From Allobosea sp. Root381 (GTDB taxonomy: Bacteria; Pseudomonadota; Alphaproteobacteria; Rhizobiales; Beijerinckiaceae), in the NCBI RefSeq assembly GCF_001429395.1, contig NZ_LMJT01000012.1:307482-371481 (forward strand): a stretch of DNA of 64,000 nucleotides, given 5' to 3'. The stretch's first letter is position 1, and every line of letters begins with the position of its first letter. The notes below the pieces were generated by a model. That model was not told the origin of the DNA and searched no databases. It saw only the letters and a list, made by a program, of their open reading frames with translations. Of the stretch, positions 35,686-44,492 are shown in pieces. Both the position numbers and the translations under genes were made by a program.

Positions 35686-36864
35686 ATGCCTTTAACAGGA
35701 ATATCTGCCTTGGATCGCGACCTGCACGAAACCCTGACCGCCTGGCGCCGCCATCTCCACGCCTATCCCGAGCTCGGCCGGCACGAAAAGGCGACGAGCG
35801 CATTCGTGCAGGAAAAGCTGACCGAGCTCGGTGTTCCTTTCACCGCCGATGTAGGCGGCCATGGCGTCGTGGCGACGCTGAAGCGCGGCGGCTCGGAACG
35901 TTCCGTGGGCTTGCGCGCCGACATGGACGCGCTGCCGATCGCCGAAGTCAACGACCTGCCCTACAAGTCGGGCACTCCCAATGTGATGCATGCCTGCGGC
36001 CATGACGGCCACACGACCGCCCTGCTGGGGGCGGCGGCGCTGCTTGCCCGCGACGAGGGCTGGAGCGGGACGGTCCAGTTCGTCTTCCAGCCGGCCGAGG
36101 AAGGCGCCGGCGGCGCGCAGGCGATGCTGGCCGACGGGGTGCTGGAGCGCTTCCCGATGGAGCGCATCTTCGCCCTGCACAACTGGCCGGGGCTGGAAGC
36201 GGGCGCTGTCGCGGTGCATCGCGGGCCGGTGATGTCCGAGCCCGGCCGCTTCAAGATCACGCTCACCGGCACGGCCGGCCATGCGGCCCTGCCGGAGACG
36301 ACCCGCGATCCGATCGTCGCGATGGGGCATCTCATCCTCGCCTTGCAGACGATCGTCTCGCGCAATGTCGATCCGATGGAGTCGGCGGTGGTCTCGATCG
36401 GGCAGGTGCATGGCGGGCTCGCCTCGAACCAGATCCCGACCAATGTCTTCATCGAGGGCACCTTCCGCACCTTCGTTCCGGCGGTGCGGGACCGGCTGCT
36501 GGCCCGACTCGACGCCATCGCGCAGAACATCGCCGCGACCTTCGAGATGACGGCCGAGGTCGAGACGATGCATGGCGCCGCGACCGTCAACACCCCCGCG
36601 GAGGAGGAGATGGCTGCCGCCGCGGGCGAGGCGGCGGGCCTGAGCGTCCGGCGCGATCTGAAGGCGAGCACGACGGGCGAGGATTTCGCGTATTTCCTCG
36701 AGCACCTGCCGGGCTGCTACATCTGGATCGGCAACGGGCCGGTGGTGAACGGCGGGGAACTCCACAACGACCGCTACGACTTCAACGACGCGATCCTGCC
36801 GGCGGCGTCAGGCTGGCTCGCGGCGGTGGCGAAACAGGCGCTGAGGGCCAACGCGCCAGCGTAA
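35686..36864 (+). CDS. M20 family metallo-amidohydrolase (hippurate hydrolase/IAA-amino acid hydrolase type)
   Basis: A protein of 392 residues of the AmhX/HipO group. Metal-binding motifs are present: ADMDALPI near residue 80, NVMHACGHDGHT near 100 and PAEEGAGGAQAML near 135, then the dimerisation (lid) domain, then TTGEDFAYFLEHLPGCY near the C-terminus. It removes an acyl group from an N-acyl amino acid or a similar amide. The start at 35686 is chosen because the family N-terminus LDRDLHETLTAWRRHLH follows it; the frame is open upstream into repeat sequence. Confidence 0.91.
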   Translation: MPLTGISALDRDLHETLTAWRRHLHAYPELGRHEKATSAFVQEKLTELGVPFTADVGGHGVVATLKRGGSERSVGLRADMDALPIAEVNDLPYKSGTPNVMHACGHDGHTTALLGAAALLARDEGWSGTVQFVFQPAEEGAGGAQAMLADGVLERFPMERIFALHNWPGLEAGAVAVHRGPVMSEPGRFKITLTGTAGHAALPETTRDPIVAMGHLILALQTIVSRNVDPMESAVVSIGQVHGGLASNQIPTNVFIEGTFRTFVPAVRDRLLARLDAIAQNIAATFEMTAEVETMHGAATVNTPAEEEMAAAAGEAAGLSVRRDLKASTTGEDFAYFLEHLPGCYIWIGNGPVVNGGELHNDRYDFNDAILPAASGWLAAVAKQALRANAPA

Positions 36865-36884
36865 AGGGCTGGAGGGGGGCTCGC

Positions 36885-36979
36885 CGTCATGCTCGCCCTT
36901 GTGGCGAGCATCCACGTCTTGAACCACAGGTCTCGACTGGCGAAAACGTGGATGGTCGGGACAAGCCCTACCATGACGG
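36885..36979. repeat. Palindromic element after the M20 hydrolase gene (family A)
   Basis: Left hairpin GCTCGCC-CTTGT-GGCGAGC, right hairpin GGTCGGG-ACAAG-CCCTACC (one mispair), with outer ends CGTCATG/CATGACGG. Almost the same as the copy at 9031. Between convergent genes. Confidence 0.86.
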
Positions 36980-37002
36980 AAGCGGCGGGATGATCGCCGA
37001 TC

Positions 37003-37830
37003 TCAGAACGGGCTCACCGGGAAGAAGCGCAGATAGAGCCTGGCATAGGTGCCATCGTCCCAGAGCGACTGCAATGCATAGTCGAGGGCGCGCCTGAGGG
37101 GCGCCTCGTCCTTGCGCAGCAGGAAGCCGACACCCTCGCCGAAATAGCGGCTTTCGAGGAAGGGGCCGCCGGTGAAGGCGAGTTCGCTGCCGGCCGAGCC
37201 CGCCAGCAGCAGGGACAAAGCGTTGCCGTCGGCGAAGACGAACTCGGCCTCGCCGCTGCGCAGCGCCGTGATAGCGCCCGCGAGCGTACCGGTCTCGCGG
37301 CGCTGGACGAAGGGCAGGAGCCGTTCAAGAAACGCGTTATGCGCCGTGCCGCCGACGACGGCGACCCGCTTGCCCTGCAGGCTGCGCGTGTCGAGCTCGG
37401 CCTCGGCGTTGCCGCGGGTGGTGGCGAGGCGGGCGCTGCTGCGGAAATAGAGATGGCTCGCGGCGAAGCGCTGGCGGATCTGCGGCGTCAGGTTGATCCC
37501 CGCCGCGATCACGTCGCCACGGCCCTCGGCGAGCGAATCCAGCAGCGTGTCGAAGCGGCGGGCCTGAACCGTGCAGGTCCAGCCCAGCTTCTCGCAGGCG
37601 GCGCGGGCGAGCTCGACCGAGAAGCCGGTGAGGCTGCCATCCGCACCGGCGAAATGCAGCGGCGGATACTCGTCATCGGTGAGGAAGCGGATCACCCGCG
37701 GCGGGCCGGGCTCCGGCCGGTCGAGCCTGATCCGCGGATCCCAGAAATTGGGAACGGTCACGGGGGATTGGGCCTGGGCCGTGGAGGCCAGGCTCAGCAG
37801 GGCGAGCGCGAGGATGACGGCGCGGATCAT
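37003..37830 (-). CDS. Periplasmic amino-acid-type binding protein (SBP family 3), orphan
   Basis: A protein of 275 residues with signal peptide MIRAVILALALLSLASTAQA. The mature part has the family 3 pattern LTGFSVELARAACEKLGWTC, then RFDTLLDSLAEGRGDVIAAG and a C-terminal SLWDDGTYARLYLRFF. It would bind a polar amino acid or a related solute. No permease or ATPase gene lies beside it, so it may serve a transporter encoded elsewhere or a sensor. The start is set by the signal peptide. Confidence 0.85.
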   Translation of the reverse strand: MIRAVILALALLSLASTAQAQSPVTVPNFWDPRIRLDRPEPGPPRVIRFLTDDEYPPLHFAGADGSLTGFSVELARAACEKLGWTCTVQARRFDTLLDSLAEGRGDVIAAGINLTPQIRQRFAASHLYFRSSARLATTRGNAEAELDTRSLQGKRVAVVGGTAHNAFLERLLPFVQRRETGTLAGAITALRSGEAEFVFADGNALSLLLAGSAGSELAFTGGPFLESRYFGEGVGFLLRKDEAPLRRALDYALQSLWDDGTYARLYLRFFPVSPF

Positions 37831-37880
37831 GCGCGCATCTGGCGCGAGAGGACCGCTACGATCAAGGGGAGTTCGCGCGG

Positions 37881-38010
37881 GAACCCCTCTCCCGGTGAGG
37901 GCCGGACGGTAAACCAGCCGGGCGGTGTCGGCGCCGCGGTCAGGGCAAGGCTTGTCGAACTCTGGCCGACACTTCACCCCTGCCCCTCTCCTTACAGGAG
38001 AGGGGTTCCC
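37881..38010. repeat. Inverted repeat upstream of the orphan binding protein gene (family F)
   Basis: GAACCCCTCTCCCGGTGAGGG on the left faces CCTGCCCCTCTCC and GGAGAGGGGTTCCCC on the right, so the ends are complementary and each side has a small hairpin. It occupies the gap next to the uxuB stop codon. Confidence 0.75.
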
Positions 38011-38020
38011 CGCGCTTGCT

Positions 38021-39487
38021 TCAGACGGAAGCCGCCGTCGCTTTCGCGCCCTTGTCGAACAGCGCCGCCAGATGCCGCTCGAGCGGAGCGGTGAAACGCT
38101 CCGCGCGCGGCAGGTCGGTGCCGAAGATCGCCTCGATGCCGAGCAGCCCCTGGCTCAGCGCCTGGGCGTTGCGGCCGGCGGACTTGGCCCGCGTCGCGAA
38201 CTCCGCTGCGAGTGGGTCGCGGACATCGATCGCCGCGCCCTTTTCGTCCGTGCCGGAGACATAGCGCATCCAGGCGGCGACGCCGAGCGCGAGATGGTCG
38301 ATCGGAGCGCCTGCCTTCAAGCGGTCGCGGATGGTGCCGAGGAGGCGCTGCGGCAGCTTCTGCGAGCCGTCCATGGCGATCTGCCAGGTGCGGTGGCGGA
38401 TCGCCGGGTTGCGGAAGCGGGCGAGCAGCGCGGCCGCATAGTCATCCAGTACGACGCCCTGCGGAGCGGGGACGGTCGGGATGATTTCGGCCCAGAGACC
38501 CTGCAGGAAGCGCGCGAGCACCGGATCGCCGCTCGCCTCGGCGACCGTCTCGTGGCCGGCGAGATAGCCGAGATAGGCAAGCGAGGAATGCGCGCCGTTC
38601 AGCATGCGCAGCTTCATGAACTCGAAGGGCGCGACCTCCGTCACCATCTGCGCGCCGACACGCTCCCAGGCCGGGCGGCCCGCGGCAAAGACGTCCTGGA
38701 TCGCCCATTGCCGGAAGGGCTCGCCGATCACGGCCGCCGCGTCCGCGAGACCGATCAGGCCTTCGACCTCGGCGATGTCGGCGTCGGTGGTGGCCGGAAC
38801 GATGCGGTCGACCATGGTCGCGGGGAAGGCGCCCTCGGCCTCGATCCAGCGCGCGAGCGTATCGTCGGAAAGGGCTGCGAAATCGCGCACCAGCCCGCGC
38901 AGCACGCCGCCATTATGCGGAAGGTTGTCGCAGCTCAGAGCGGTGAAGGGCCCAAGGCCCGCGGCGCGGCGGGCCTTCAGCCCGGCGACGAGGATGCCGA
39001 TCGACGAGCGCGGTGCCAGCGGATGCGCGAGGTCATGGACGATGTCGGGATGGTCCGCCCGCAGCCGGCCGGTGGCGGGGTCGTGGCAATAGCCCTTCTC
39101 CGTCACGGTCAGCGAGACGATGCGGGTCTCGGGCGCGGCGAGGCGGGCGATCAGCGCGGCCGGGTCCTCGGGCGCGACGAGGACCTCCCCGACGCAGCCG
39201 ATGATGCGTAGCTCCGGCCCGGCCGGGGCGCGTTTCAGGAGCGTGTAGAGGCCGTCCTGCGGCTTTAGCCGGTCGCGCTGGTCGGGGCGCTGCAGGCTGG
39301 CGCCGGTGATGCCCCAGGCGCCGAACTCCAGCTCCAGCGCATCCTCGGTGTACTCGCAGAGATGGCCGCGGGCGAAGGCGCCGAGCCCGAGATGGACGAT
39401 GCCGGGGACGAGCCGCGAGCGGTCATAGGCGGGGCGGCGGACCGTGCCGGGCAGGGCGGCAAGGGTAGCGTTCGACAGGCGCGTCAA
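38021..39487 (-). CDS. uxuB: Mannitol dehydrogenase family oxidoreductase, probably D-mannonate/fructuronate oxidoreductase UxuB
   Basis: A long-chain polyol dehydrogenase of 488 residues. N-terminal NAD-binding domain VHLGLGAFARGHLCEY near residue 30; the catalytic signature K-x4-N-x2-H is in FMKLRMLNGAHS near 290. The family includes mannitol 2-dehydrogenase, altronate and fructuronate reductases. The neighbours (uxaC, kduI, kduD, TRAP transporter) favour fructuronate reductase. Overlaps the transporter gene upstream by ATGA. It is the last gene of the operon. Confidence 0.88.
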   Translation of the reverse strand: MTRLSNATLAALPGTVRRPAYDRSRLVPGIVHLGLGAFARGHLCEYTEDALELEFGAWGITGASLQRPDQRDRLKPQDGLYTLLKRAPAGPELRIIGCVGEVLVAPEDPAALIARLAAPETRIVSLTVTEKGYCHDPATGRLRADHPDIVHDLAHPLAPRSSIGILVAGLKARRAAGLGPFTALSCDNLPHNGGVLRGLVRDFAALSDDTLARWIEAEGAFPATMVDRIVPATTDADIAEVEGLIGLADAAAVIGEPFRQWAIQDVFAAGRPAWERVGAQMVTEVAPFEFMKLRMLNGAHSSLAYLGYLAGHETVAEASGDPVLARFLQGLWAEIIPTVPAPQGVVLDDYAAALLARFRNPAIRHRTWQIAMDGSQKLPQRLLGTIRDRLKAGAPIDHLALGVAAWMRYVSGTDEKGAAIDVRDPLAAEFATRAKSAGRNAQALSQGLLGIEAIFGTDLPRAERFTAPLERHLAALFDKGAKATAASV

Positions 39488-40764
39488 TGGAACAGCCTCG
39501 GAAGCCAGAGGGAGATGCCGGGGATATACGTCACCAGCAGCAGGACCGCCACGCTTGCTCCGTAGAACGGCCAGATGGTGCGCATCGACTCGCCGATCGA
39601 GATGCGCCCGATGGCGCAGGCGACGAACTGGACCGACCCGACCGGCGGCGTGTTGAGCCCGATGCCGGCGTTGAGGATCAGGATGACGCCGAAATGGATC
39701 GGGTCGACGCCGAAGGCCTTGACCACCGGCAGGAAGATCGGCGTGCAGATGATAATCATCGGCGCCATGTCCATGAAGGTGCCGAGGACCAGCAGGATGA
39801 CGTTGATCATCAGCAGAATGACGATCGGATTGTCCGAGACGGCCTTCATCATCGCGATCGTGGCCTGGGGCACCTGCAGGAAGGCCATGAGCCAGCCGAA
39901 GGAGCCCGCCGCGCCGATCACCAGCAGCACCATCGCCGTGGTGCGGACCGCGCCGAGTGTGGCCTCGACGAAGCCGGTCCAGGTGAGCTGCCGGTAGACG
40001 AAGATCGTGACGAGGATGGCGTAGACGACGGCGACGCAGGAGGATTCGGTCGCGGTGAAGACGCCTGAGCGGACCCCGCCGAAGATGATGCCGATCAGCA
40101 GGATGCCGGGAACCGCCAGCACGACGTAGCGGCCGACTGCGGCAAGGCCGGGAAAGGCCTCGCGCGGATAACCGCGCTTCACGGCCACCGCCCAGGCGGC
40201 GAACATCAGCGCGCCGCAGAGCATCAGGCCGGGCAGGATGCCGGCGGTGAAGAGATCCGCGATCGAGATGTTTCCGCCCGCCGACAGCGAATAGATGATC
40301 ATGTTGTGCGAAGGAGGGATCAGCAGCGCGATGATCGCGGCGTTCGCCGTGACGTTGACGGCATAGTCGGCATCGTAGCCGCGCTTCTTCATCTGCGGGA
40401 TCATCAGGCCGCCGACGGCGGAGGCGTCAGCCACGGCAGAGCCCGAGATGCCGCCGAAGAGCGTGCAGGTCACGACATTGACCTGGCCGAGACCGCCGCG
40501 CAGATGGCCGACGAGGCTCGCCGCCATCTGGATCAGCCGCTCGGCGATGCCGCCGCGGATCATCAGGTCGCCAGCATAGATGAAGAACGGGATCGCCATC
40601 ATGGCGAAATGGTTCATGCCGGAGTTCATCTGCTGGAAGACGACGACCGGCGGGAGGCCCATATAGGCGACCGTCGCGACCGAGGCGATGCCGAGGCAGA
40701 AGGCGACCGGCACGCCGATCAGCAGGAGCAGCGCGAAGACGCCGAAGAGGATCCAGAGTTCCAT
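39484..40764 (-). CDS. dctM: TRAP transporter large permease (DctM family)
   Basis: An inner membrane subunit of 426 residues with about twelve hydrophobic segments. Typical DctM motifs: AIPFFIYAGDLMIRGGIAER near residue 60 and LFGGISGSAVADASAVGG near 103, with PPSHNMIIYS further on. It moves the solute by sodium symport together with DctQ and DctP. The context points to hexuronate as the solute. Confidence 0.93.
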   Translation of the reverse strand: MELWILFGVFALLLLIGVPVAFCLGIASVATVAYMGLPPVVVFQQMNSGMNHFAMMAIPFFIYAGDLMIRGGIAERLIQMAASLVGHLRGGLGQVNVVTCTLFGGISGSAVADASAVGGLMIPQMKKRGYDADYAVNVTANAAIIALLIPPSHNMIIYSLSAGGNISIADLFTAGILPGLMLCGALMFAAWAVAVKRGYPREAFPGLAAVGRYVVLAVPGILLIGIIFGGVRSGVFTATESSCVAVVYAILVTIFVYRQLTWTGFVEATLGAVRTTAMVLLVIGAAGSFGWLMAFLQVPQATIAMMKAVSDNPIVILLMINVILLVLGTFMDMAPMIIICTPIFLPVVKAFGVDPIHFGVILILNAGIGLNTPPVGSVQFVACAIGRISIGESMRTIWPFYGASVAVLLLVTYIPGISLWLPRLFH

Positions 40765-40767
40765 GGC

Positions 40768-41301
40768 TCAGATTTCCTGTTCGGAGCCGAAATGGCCGAA
40801 GCCGAGCGGGGCCTGCTTCTCGCCGGTGACGAAGAGCAGCATCTTCTCGAGCGCGAAGAGGGCGATCAGCCCGCCGCCGGCGGCGATCGGCACATAGTCC
40901 CAGCCGCGCGAGATGCCGATGATCGGAATGCGGTCGCTCCAAGTGCCGGCGGCGAGCTGCGCGCCATAGGCCAGCATCGCAATGCCGAAGGCGCAGACCA
41001 GCCCCTCGCCGAGCAGCGTTAGCAATGCGCGCAGGCGCGGCGGCGACATCACCAGCCCCACCTCGAAGCCGAGATGGTCGCTCTCGCGCACGCCGACGGC
41101 AGCGCCCAGCAGGATGAACCAGGACATCAGGAACAGCGACCCGGCCTCGACCCAGATCGGCGTATCGTTGAGGACGTAGCGGCCGAACACGCCCCAGGCG
41201 ACCATGACCGTCATCAGCACGAGGCCGATGCCGGCGGTGAAAAGGGCGAAAAGACTGAGCTTGGCGCCGAGGCGCGTGAGGGACGCGGTGAAAGCGTGCA
41301 T
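40768..41301 (-). CDS. dctQ: TRAP transporter small permease (DctQ family)
   Basis: A membrane protein of 177 residues with four hydrophobic segments. VFGRYVLNDTPIWVEAGSLFLMS is the DctQ-typical second segment. The start at 41301 (MHAFTASLTRLG) excludes upstream codons that are only repeat sequence. Three bases separate it from dctM. Confidence 0.9.
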   Translation of the reverse strand: MHAFTASLTRLGAKLSLFALFTAGIGLVLMTVMVAWGVFGRYVLNDTPIWVEAGSLFLMSWFILLGAAVGVRESDHLGFEVGLVMSPPRLRALLTLLGEGLVCAFGIAMLAYGAQLAAGTWSDRIPIIGISRGWDYVPIAAGGGLIALFALEKMLLFVTGEKQAPLGFGHFGSEQEI

Positions 41302-41331
41302 GGGCGATGCCTCGGGTTGGAAAAGTCGCAG

Positions 41332-41432
41332 GTCATCCCGGGCGAAGCGAAGCGCAGACCCGGGATCCATGCCGGAACCGTTCAGGCATGGATCCCGGGT
41401 CGGCGCGGCTTCGCCGCTTGTCCGGGATGACG
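41332..41432. repeat. Palindromic repeat between dctP and dctQ (family C)
   Basis: Starts GTCATCCCGGGCGAAGCG and ends CGCTTGTCCGGGATGACG, with the inner pair GGGATCCATGCC / GGCATGGATCCC. Placed between the binding protein gene and the permease genes, like the element between phnD and phnE. Confidence 0.87.
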
Positions 41433-41463
41433 CCGGGAGGCATTCGCCTCCCGGCAGGGAGCC

Positions 41464-42450
41464 TCACTTCACCGCCTGGATGGCGGCGACCATTTCCTTG
41501 AGCTTCGCGTCGGTGACGAACCTGTCGTAGACCGGCTTCATCGCGTCGATGAAGGGCTGCTTCTCGACCTTGTTGATCTGCGCGCCGCCGGCCTTGACCT
41601 TGGCCTCCGAGTCCTTCTCGCGCGCATCCCAGAGCTCGCGCATCTTGGCGACCGACTCCTTCGCCGCGGCGCGGACCAGCTCCTTGTCGGCGGCGTTGAA
41701 CTTGTCGAAGGAGCGCTTCGACATGACCAGAACCTCGGGCGAGAGCGAGTGCTCGGTCTGCGAATAGAACTTCGAGACCTCGAAATGCCGCGTGGATTCA
41801 TAGGACGGCCAGTTGTTCTCCGCGCCGTCGATCACGCCGGTCTGGAGTGCCGAATAGACCTCGCCGAAGGGCATCGGCGTGGCATTGGCGCCGAGCGCCG
41901 AGACCAGTGCGACGAACATGTCCGACTGCTGGACGCGGATCTTCATGCCCTTCATGTCGGCCGGCGCGTTGATCGCGCGCTTGGAGTTGTAGAAGGAGCG
42001 CGAGCCGGAATCATAGAAGGCGAGGCCGATCAGGTCGTGCTTCTCGAATTCCTTCAGCAGGTTGTCGCCGATTGGGCCGTCCATCACCTTCCGCATGTGG
42101 TCGACCGAGCGGAAGATGAAGGGCAGCGAGGGCACGTTCGTCGCCGGGATCAGGTTGTTGAACGGCGCCATGTTGATGCGGTTCATGTCGATGACGCCGA
42201 AGCGAGTCTGGTCGATCGTGTCCTTCTCCTGGCCGAGCTGGGCCGAATGGAAGACGTTGATCTTGATACGGCCGTTGCTGCGCTGCTCGAGCAGCTGCCC
42301 CATGTATTTGACGGCCTCGATGGTCGGGTAGCCGTCCGGATGGATGTCGGTCGAGCGCAGGGTGACGTTCTGCGCGTGGGCGTGGCCTGCCGCCGCCATA
42401 GCCAACAGGGTGGCGCCGGCGAAGGCGCCGAGAAGGCGTCGCGTGATCAT
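41464..42450 (-). CDS. dctP: TRAP transporter periplasmic binding protein (DctP family)
   Basis: A protein of 328 residues. Signal peptide MITRRLLGAFAGATLLAMA, cleavage near HAHA. The mature protein has GQLLEQRSNGRIKINVFHSAQLG, the DctP N-lobe, and MKGMKIRVQQSDMFV with the arginine that salt-bridges the carboxylate ligand. ATG 42450 is chosen: GGGAGGAG precedes it by about nine bases. Likely ligand is a hexuronate, from context. Confidence 0.92.
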   Translation of the reverse strand: MITRRLLGAFAGATLLAMAAAGHAHAQNVTLRSTDIHPDGYPTIEAVKYMGQLLEQRSNGRIKINVFHSAQLGQEKDTIDQTRFGVIDMNRINMAPFNNLIPATNVPSLPFIFRSVDHMRKVMDGPIGDNLLKEFEKHDLIGLAFYDSGSRSFYNSKRAINAPADMKGMKIRVQQSDMFVALVSALGANATPMPFGEVYSALQTGVIDGAENNWPSYESTRHFEVSKFYSQTEHSLSPEVLVMSKRSFDKFNAADKELVRAAAKESVAKMRELWDAREKDSEAKVKAGGAQINKVEKQPFIDAMKPVYDRFVTDAKLKEMVAAIQAVK

Positions 42451-42541
42451 GTCCAAATCTCCTCCCGTTGCGATACGCCGGATTCCCGGTCGTTCTTGCC
42501 CGTGATGGGCGCCCCGCCGGATCTCCGGTCAGGGCGGTTTC

Positions 42542-42883
42542 TCAGAGAAACTCCTCCCGCATCGGCGTGAAGGAATCGACGAGTTGCCCGGCCTCGACCG
42601 CGGTGACGCCGTGAATGAGGTTGGCGGGCACGAAGAAGGTGTCTCCGGCCTTCAGGCGCTCTGTCCGGCCGTCGATGGTGACGTCGAAGATGCCGCTCTC
42701 GACATAGCAGGCCTGGCGGTGCGGGTGCTGGTGCGGCTTGCCGACCGCGCCGGTTTCGAAGGCGACGCGCACGACCATGAGGTCGCGACCATAGGCCATG
42801 ATCTTGCGCCTGATGCCGGGCTCGGTCGGTTCCCAGGCGATCGCGGCCTCATGCTGGAAGAAGGAGTCGAGACGTCCGGTCAT
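42542..42883 (-). CDS. Small cupin domain protein of the hexuronate operon
   Basis: A single-domain cupin of 113 residues: first motif HQHPHRQACYVESGIFDVTIDG at about 50-71 and second motif DTFFVPANLIHGV at about 82-94. The three histidines and glutamate of the metal site are visible. It is coupled to kduD by ATGA. KdgF-type cupins linearise 4,5-unsaturated galacturonate in pectin and alginate pathways, so a KdgF role is plausible but inferred. Confidence 0.8.
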   Translation of the reverse strand: MTGRLDSFFQHEAAIAWEPTEPGIRRKIMAYGRDLMVVRVAFETGAVGKPHQHPHRQACYVESGIFDVTIDGRTERLKAGDTFFVPANLIHGVTAVEAGQLVDSFTPMREEFL

Positions 42884-43644
42884 CGCGCGAGCCAGCCTCC
42901 GTCCACGGGGATGACGGCGCCGTGCATGTAGGCGGCTGCGTCGCTGGCGAGGAAGACAGCCGCGCCGCCGACGTCGGACGGCCTGCCCCAGCGCCCGGCC
43001 GGGATGCGGCCGAGGATGGCGGCGTTCCGCTCGGCATCGGCGCGGAGGGCTTCCGTATTGTTGCTCTCGATATAGCCGGGCGCGATGGCGTTGACGTTGA
43101 TGCCCTTGGCCGCCCATTCGCAGGCGAGGAGCTTGGTCAGCCCTGCCAGCCCACTCTTGCTGGCGGTGTAGGAGGCGACGCGGATGCCGCCCTGGAAGGA
43201 GAGCAGCGAGGCGATGTTGACGATACGGGCGCCGCGCGCCTCGGCGAGGGCGGCTTTCGCGAAGGCCTGGCACAGGAAGAACGTCGCCTTGAGGTTGACG
43301 TTCATCACCTCGTCCCAGTCGCTCTCGCTGAAGTCGAGCGCATTGGCGCGGCGGATGATGCCTGCGTTGTTGACGAGGATGTCGAGAGGCCCGGCCAGCT
43401 CCGAGGCGTCAGTGATCACACGCGATGCGATGCCCTCCTGCTGGAGATCGGCCTTGAGGGCGTAGGCGGTGCCTCCGGCCGCGGCGACGAGCGAAAGCGT
43501 CTCGCCCATGTCGGAGCGGCCGGCCGCCACCACCGTGGCGCCGGCTTTAGCCAGCGCCAGCGCGATGCCCTGGCCGATGCCGGTATTGGCGCCGGTCACC
43601 AGCGCCGTGCGGCCGGCGAGGTCGAAGGGGGAAGTCCCGCCCAT
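42880..43644 (-). CDS. kduD: 2-dehydro-3-deoxy-D-gluconate 5-dehydrogenase KduD
   Basis: A short-chain dehydrogenase of 254 residues. It has nucleotide motif TGANTGIGQGIALALA near 18-33, NNAGIIRR near 88-95, and the catalytic Ser/Tyr/Lys with YTASKSG near 155-161. The KduD-typical tail GGWLAR closes it. It reduces 2,5-diketo-3-deoxygluconate to 2-keto-3-deoxygluconate. It overlaps kduI (ATGA) and the cupin gene (ATGA), so all three are coupled. Confidence 0.9.
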   Translation of the reverse strand: MGGTSPFDLAGRTALVTGANTGIGQGIALALAKAGATVVAAGRSDMGETLSLVAAAGGTAYALKADLQQEGIASRVITDASELAGPLDILVNNAGIIRRANALDFSESDWDEVMNVNLKATFFLCQAFAKAALAEARGARIVNIASLLSFQGGIRVASYTASKSGLAGLTKLLACEWAAKGINVNAIAPGYIESNNTEALRADAERNAAILGRIPAGRWGRPSDVGGAAVFLASDAAAYMHGAVIPVDGGWLAR

Positions 43645-44492
43645 CAGCGCAACGTCTCCACGGGGGCTGCGTCCATGTCGGTGAACTCGACATTGTCGCC
43701 GGCCATGGCCCAGACGAAGGCGTAGTTGGAGGTGCCGCAGCCGCAATGGATCGACCAGTTCGGCGAGATCACCGCCTGCTCGTTGGCGACGAGGATGTGG
43801 CGGGTCTGCGTCGGCTCGCCCATGAAGTGGAAGACGCGATGGGCGGGGTCGAGGTTGAAGTAGAGATAGGCCTCCATCCGCCGCGTATGGGTGTGGCAGG
43901 GCATCGAGTTCCAGACCGAGCCGGGCTCGAGTGCCGTCATGCCCATGACGAGCTGGTTGGTGCCGGTGCTGTTCGGCATGACATATTGCCGGATGGTGCG
44001 CTTGTTGGAGGTCTCGGCCGCGCCGAGATGCAGCGTGTTGGCGTCCTCCTTGCGGATCAACTGGTGCGGCGCCTCGCGATGGGCCGGCGCGCTCGTCAGG
44101 TAGAACTTGGCCGGGTTGGCCGCATCCGCGCTGGTAAAGGACACGTCCTTGGCGCCGAGGCCGACATAGAGCGCGTCCAAACTCGGCAGCTCGAAGACCT
44201 TGCCGTCGACGGTGACCCTGCCCGCGCCGCCGATATTGATGACGCCGAGCTCGCGGCGCGCCAGGAAGAAGGGCGTTCCGGTCGGCGGATAGGGGGCGAG
44301 CGTCAGGGGGGCGCCAGTCGGGGTCGCGCCGCCGACGATCATGCGGTCGTAATGGCTGTAGGTCAGGGTGATCTCGCCCGGCACGAAGACGCGCTCGATC
44401 AGGAAATCGTTGCGCAGCCCTTGCGTGTCATAGCCCTTCACGTCGCGCGGATGGGCGGCCTGGCGCTCGTCGATGGTCCCGGGCAAAGTCAC
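43644..44492 (-). CDS. kduI: 5-dehydro-4-deoxy-D-glucuronate isomerase KduI
   Basis: A zinc cupin isomerase of 282 residues converting 5-keto-4-deoxyuronate to 2,5-diketo-3-deoxygluconate. The typical signature is MPCHTHTRRMEAYLYF near residue 195, with metal-binding histidines, and NWSIHCGCGTSNYAFVWAM near 245. Length and both signatures fit well. Coupled to uxaC upstream and kduD downstream by short overlaps. Confidence 0.94.
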   Translation of the reverse strand: MTLPGTIDERQAAHPRDVKGYDTQGLRNDFLIERVFVPGEITLTYSHYDRMIVGGATPTGAPLTLAPYPPTGTPFFLARRELGVINIGGAGRVTVDGKVFELPSLDALYVGLGAKDVSFTSADAANPAKFYLTSAPAHREAPHQLIRKEDANTLHLGAAETSNKRTIRQYVMPNSTGTNQLVMGMTALEPGSVWNSMPCHTHTRRMEAYLYFNLDPAHRVFHFMGEPTQTRHILVANEQAVISPNWSIHCGCGTSNYAFVWAMAGDNVEFTDMDAAPVETLR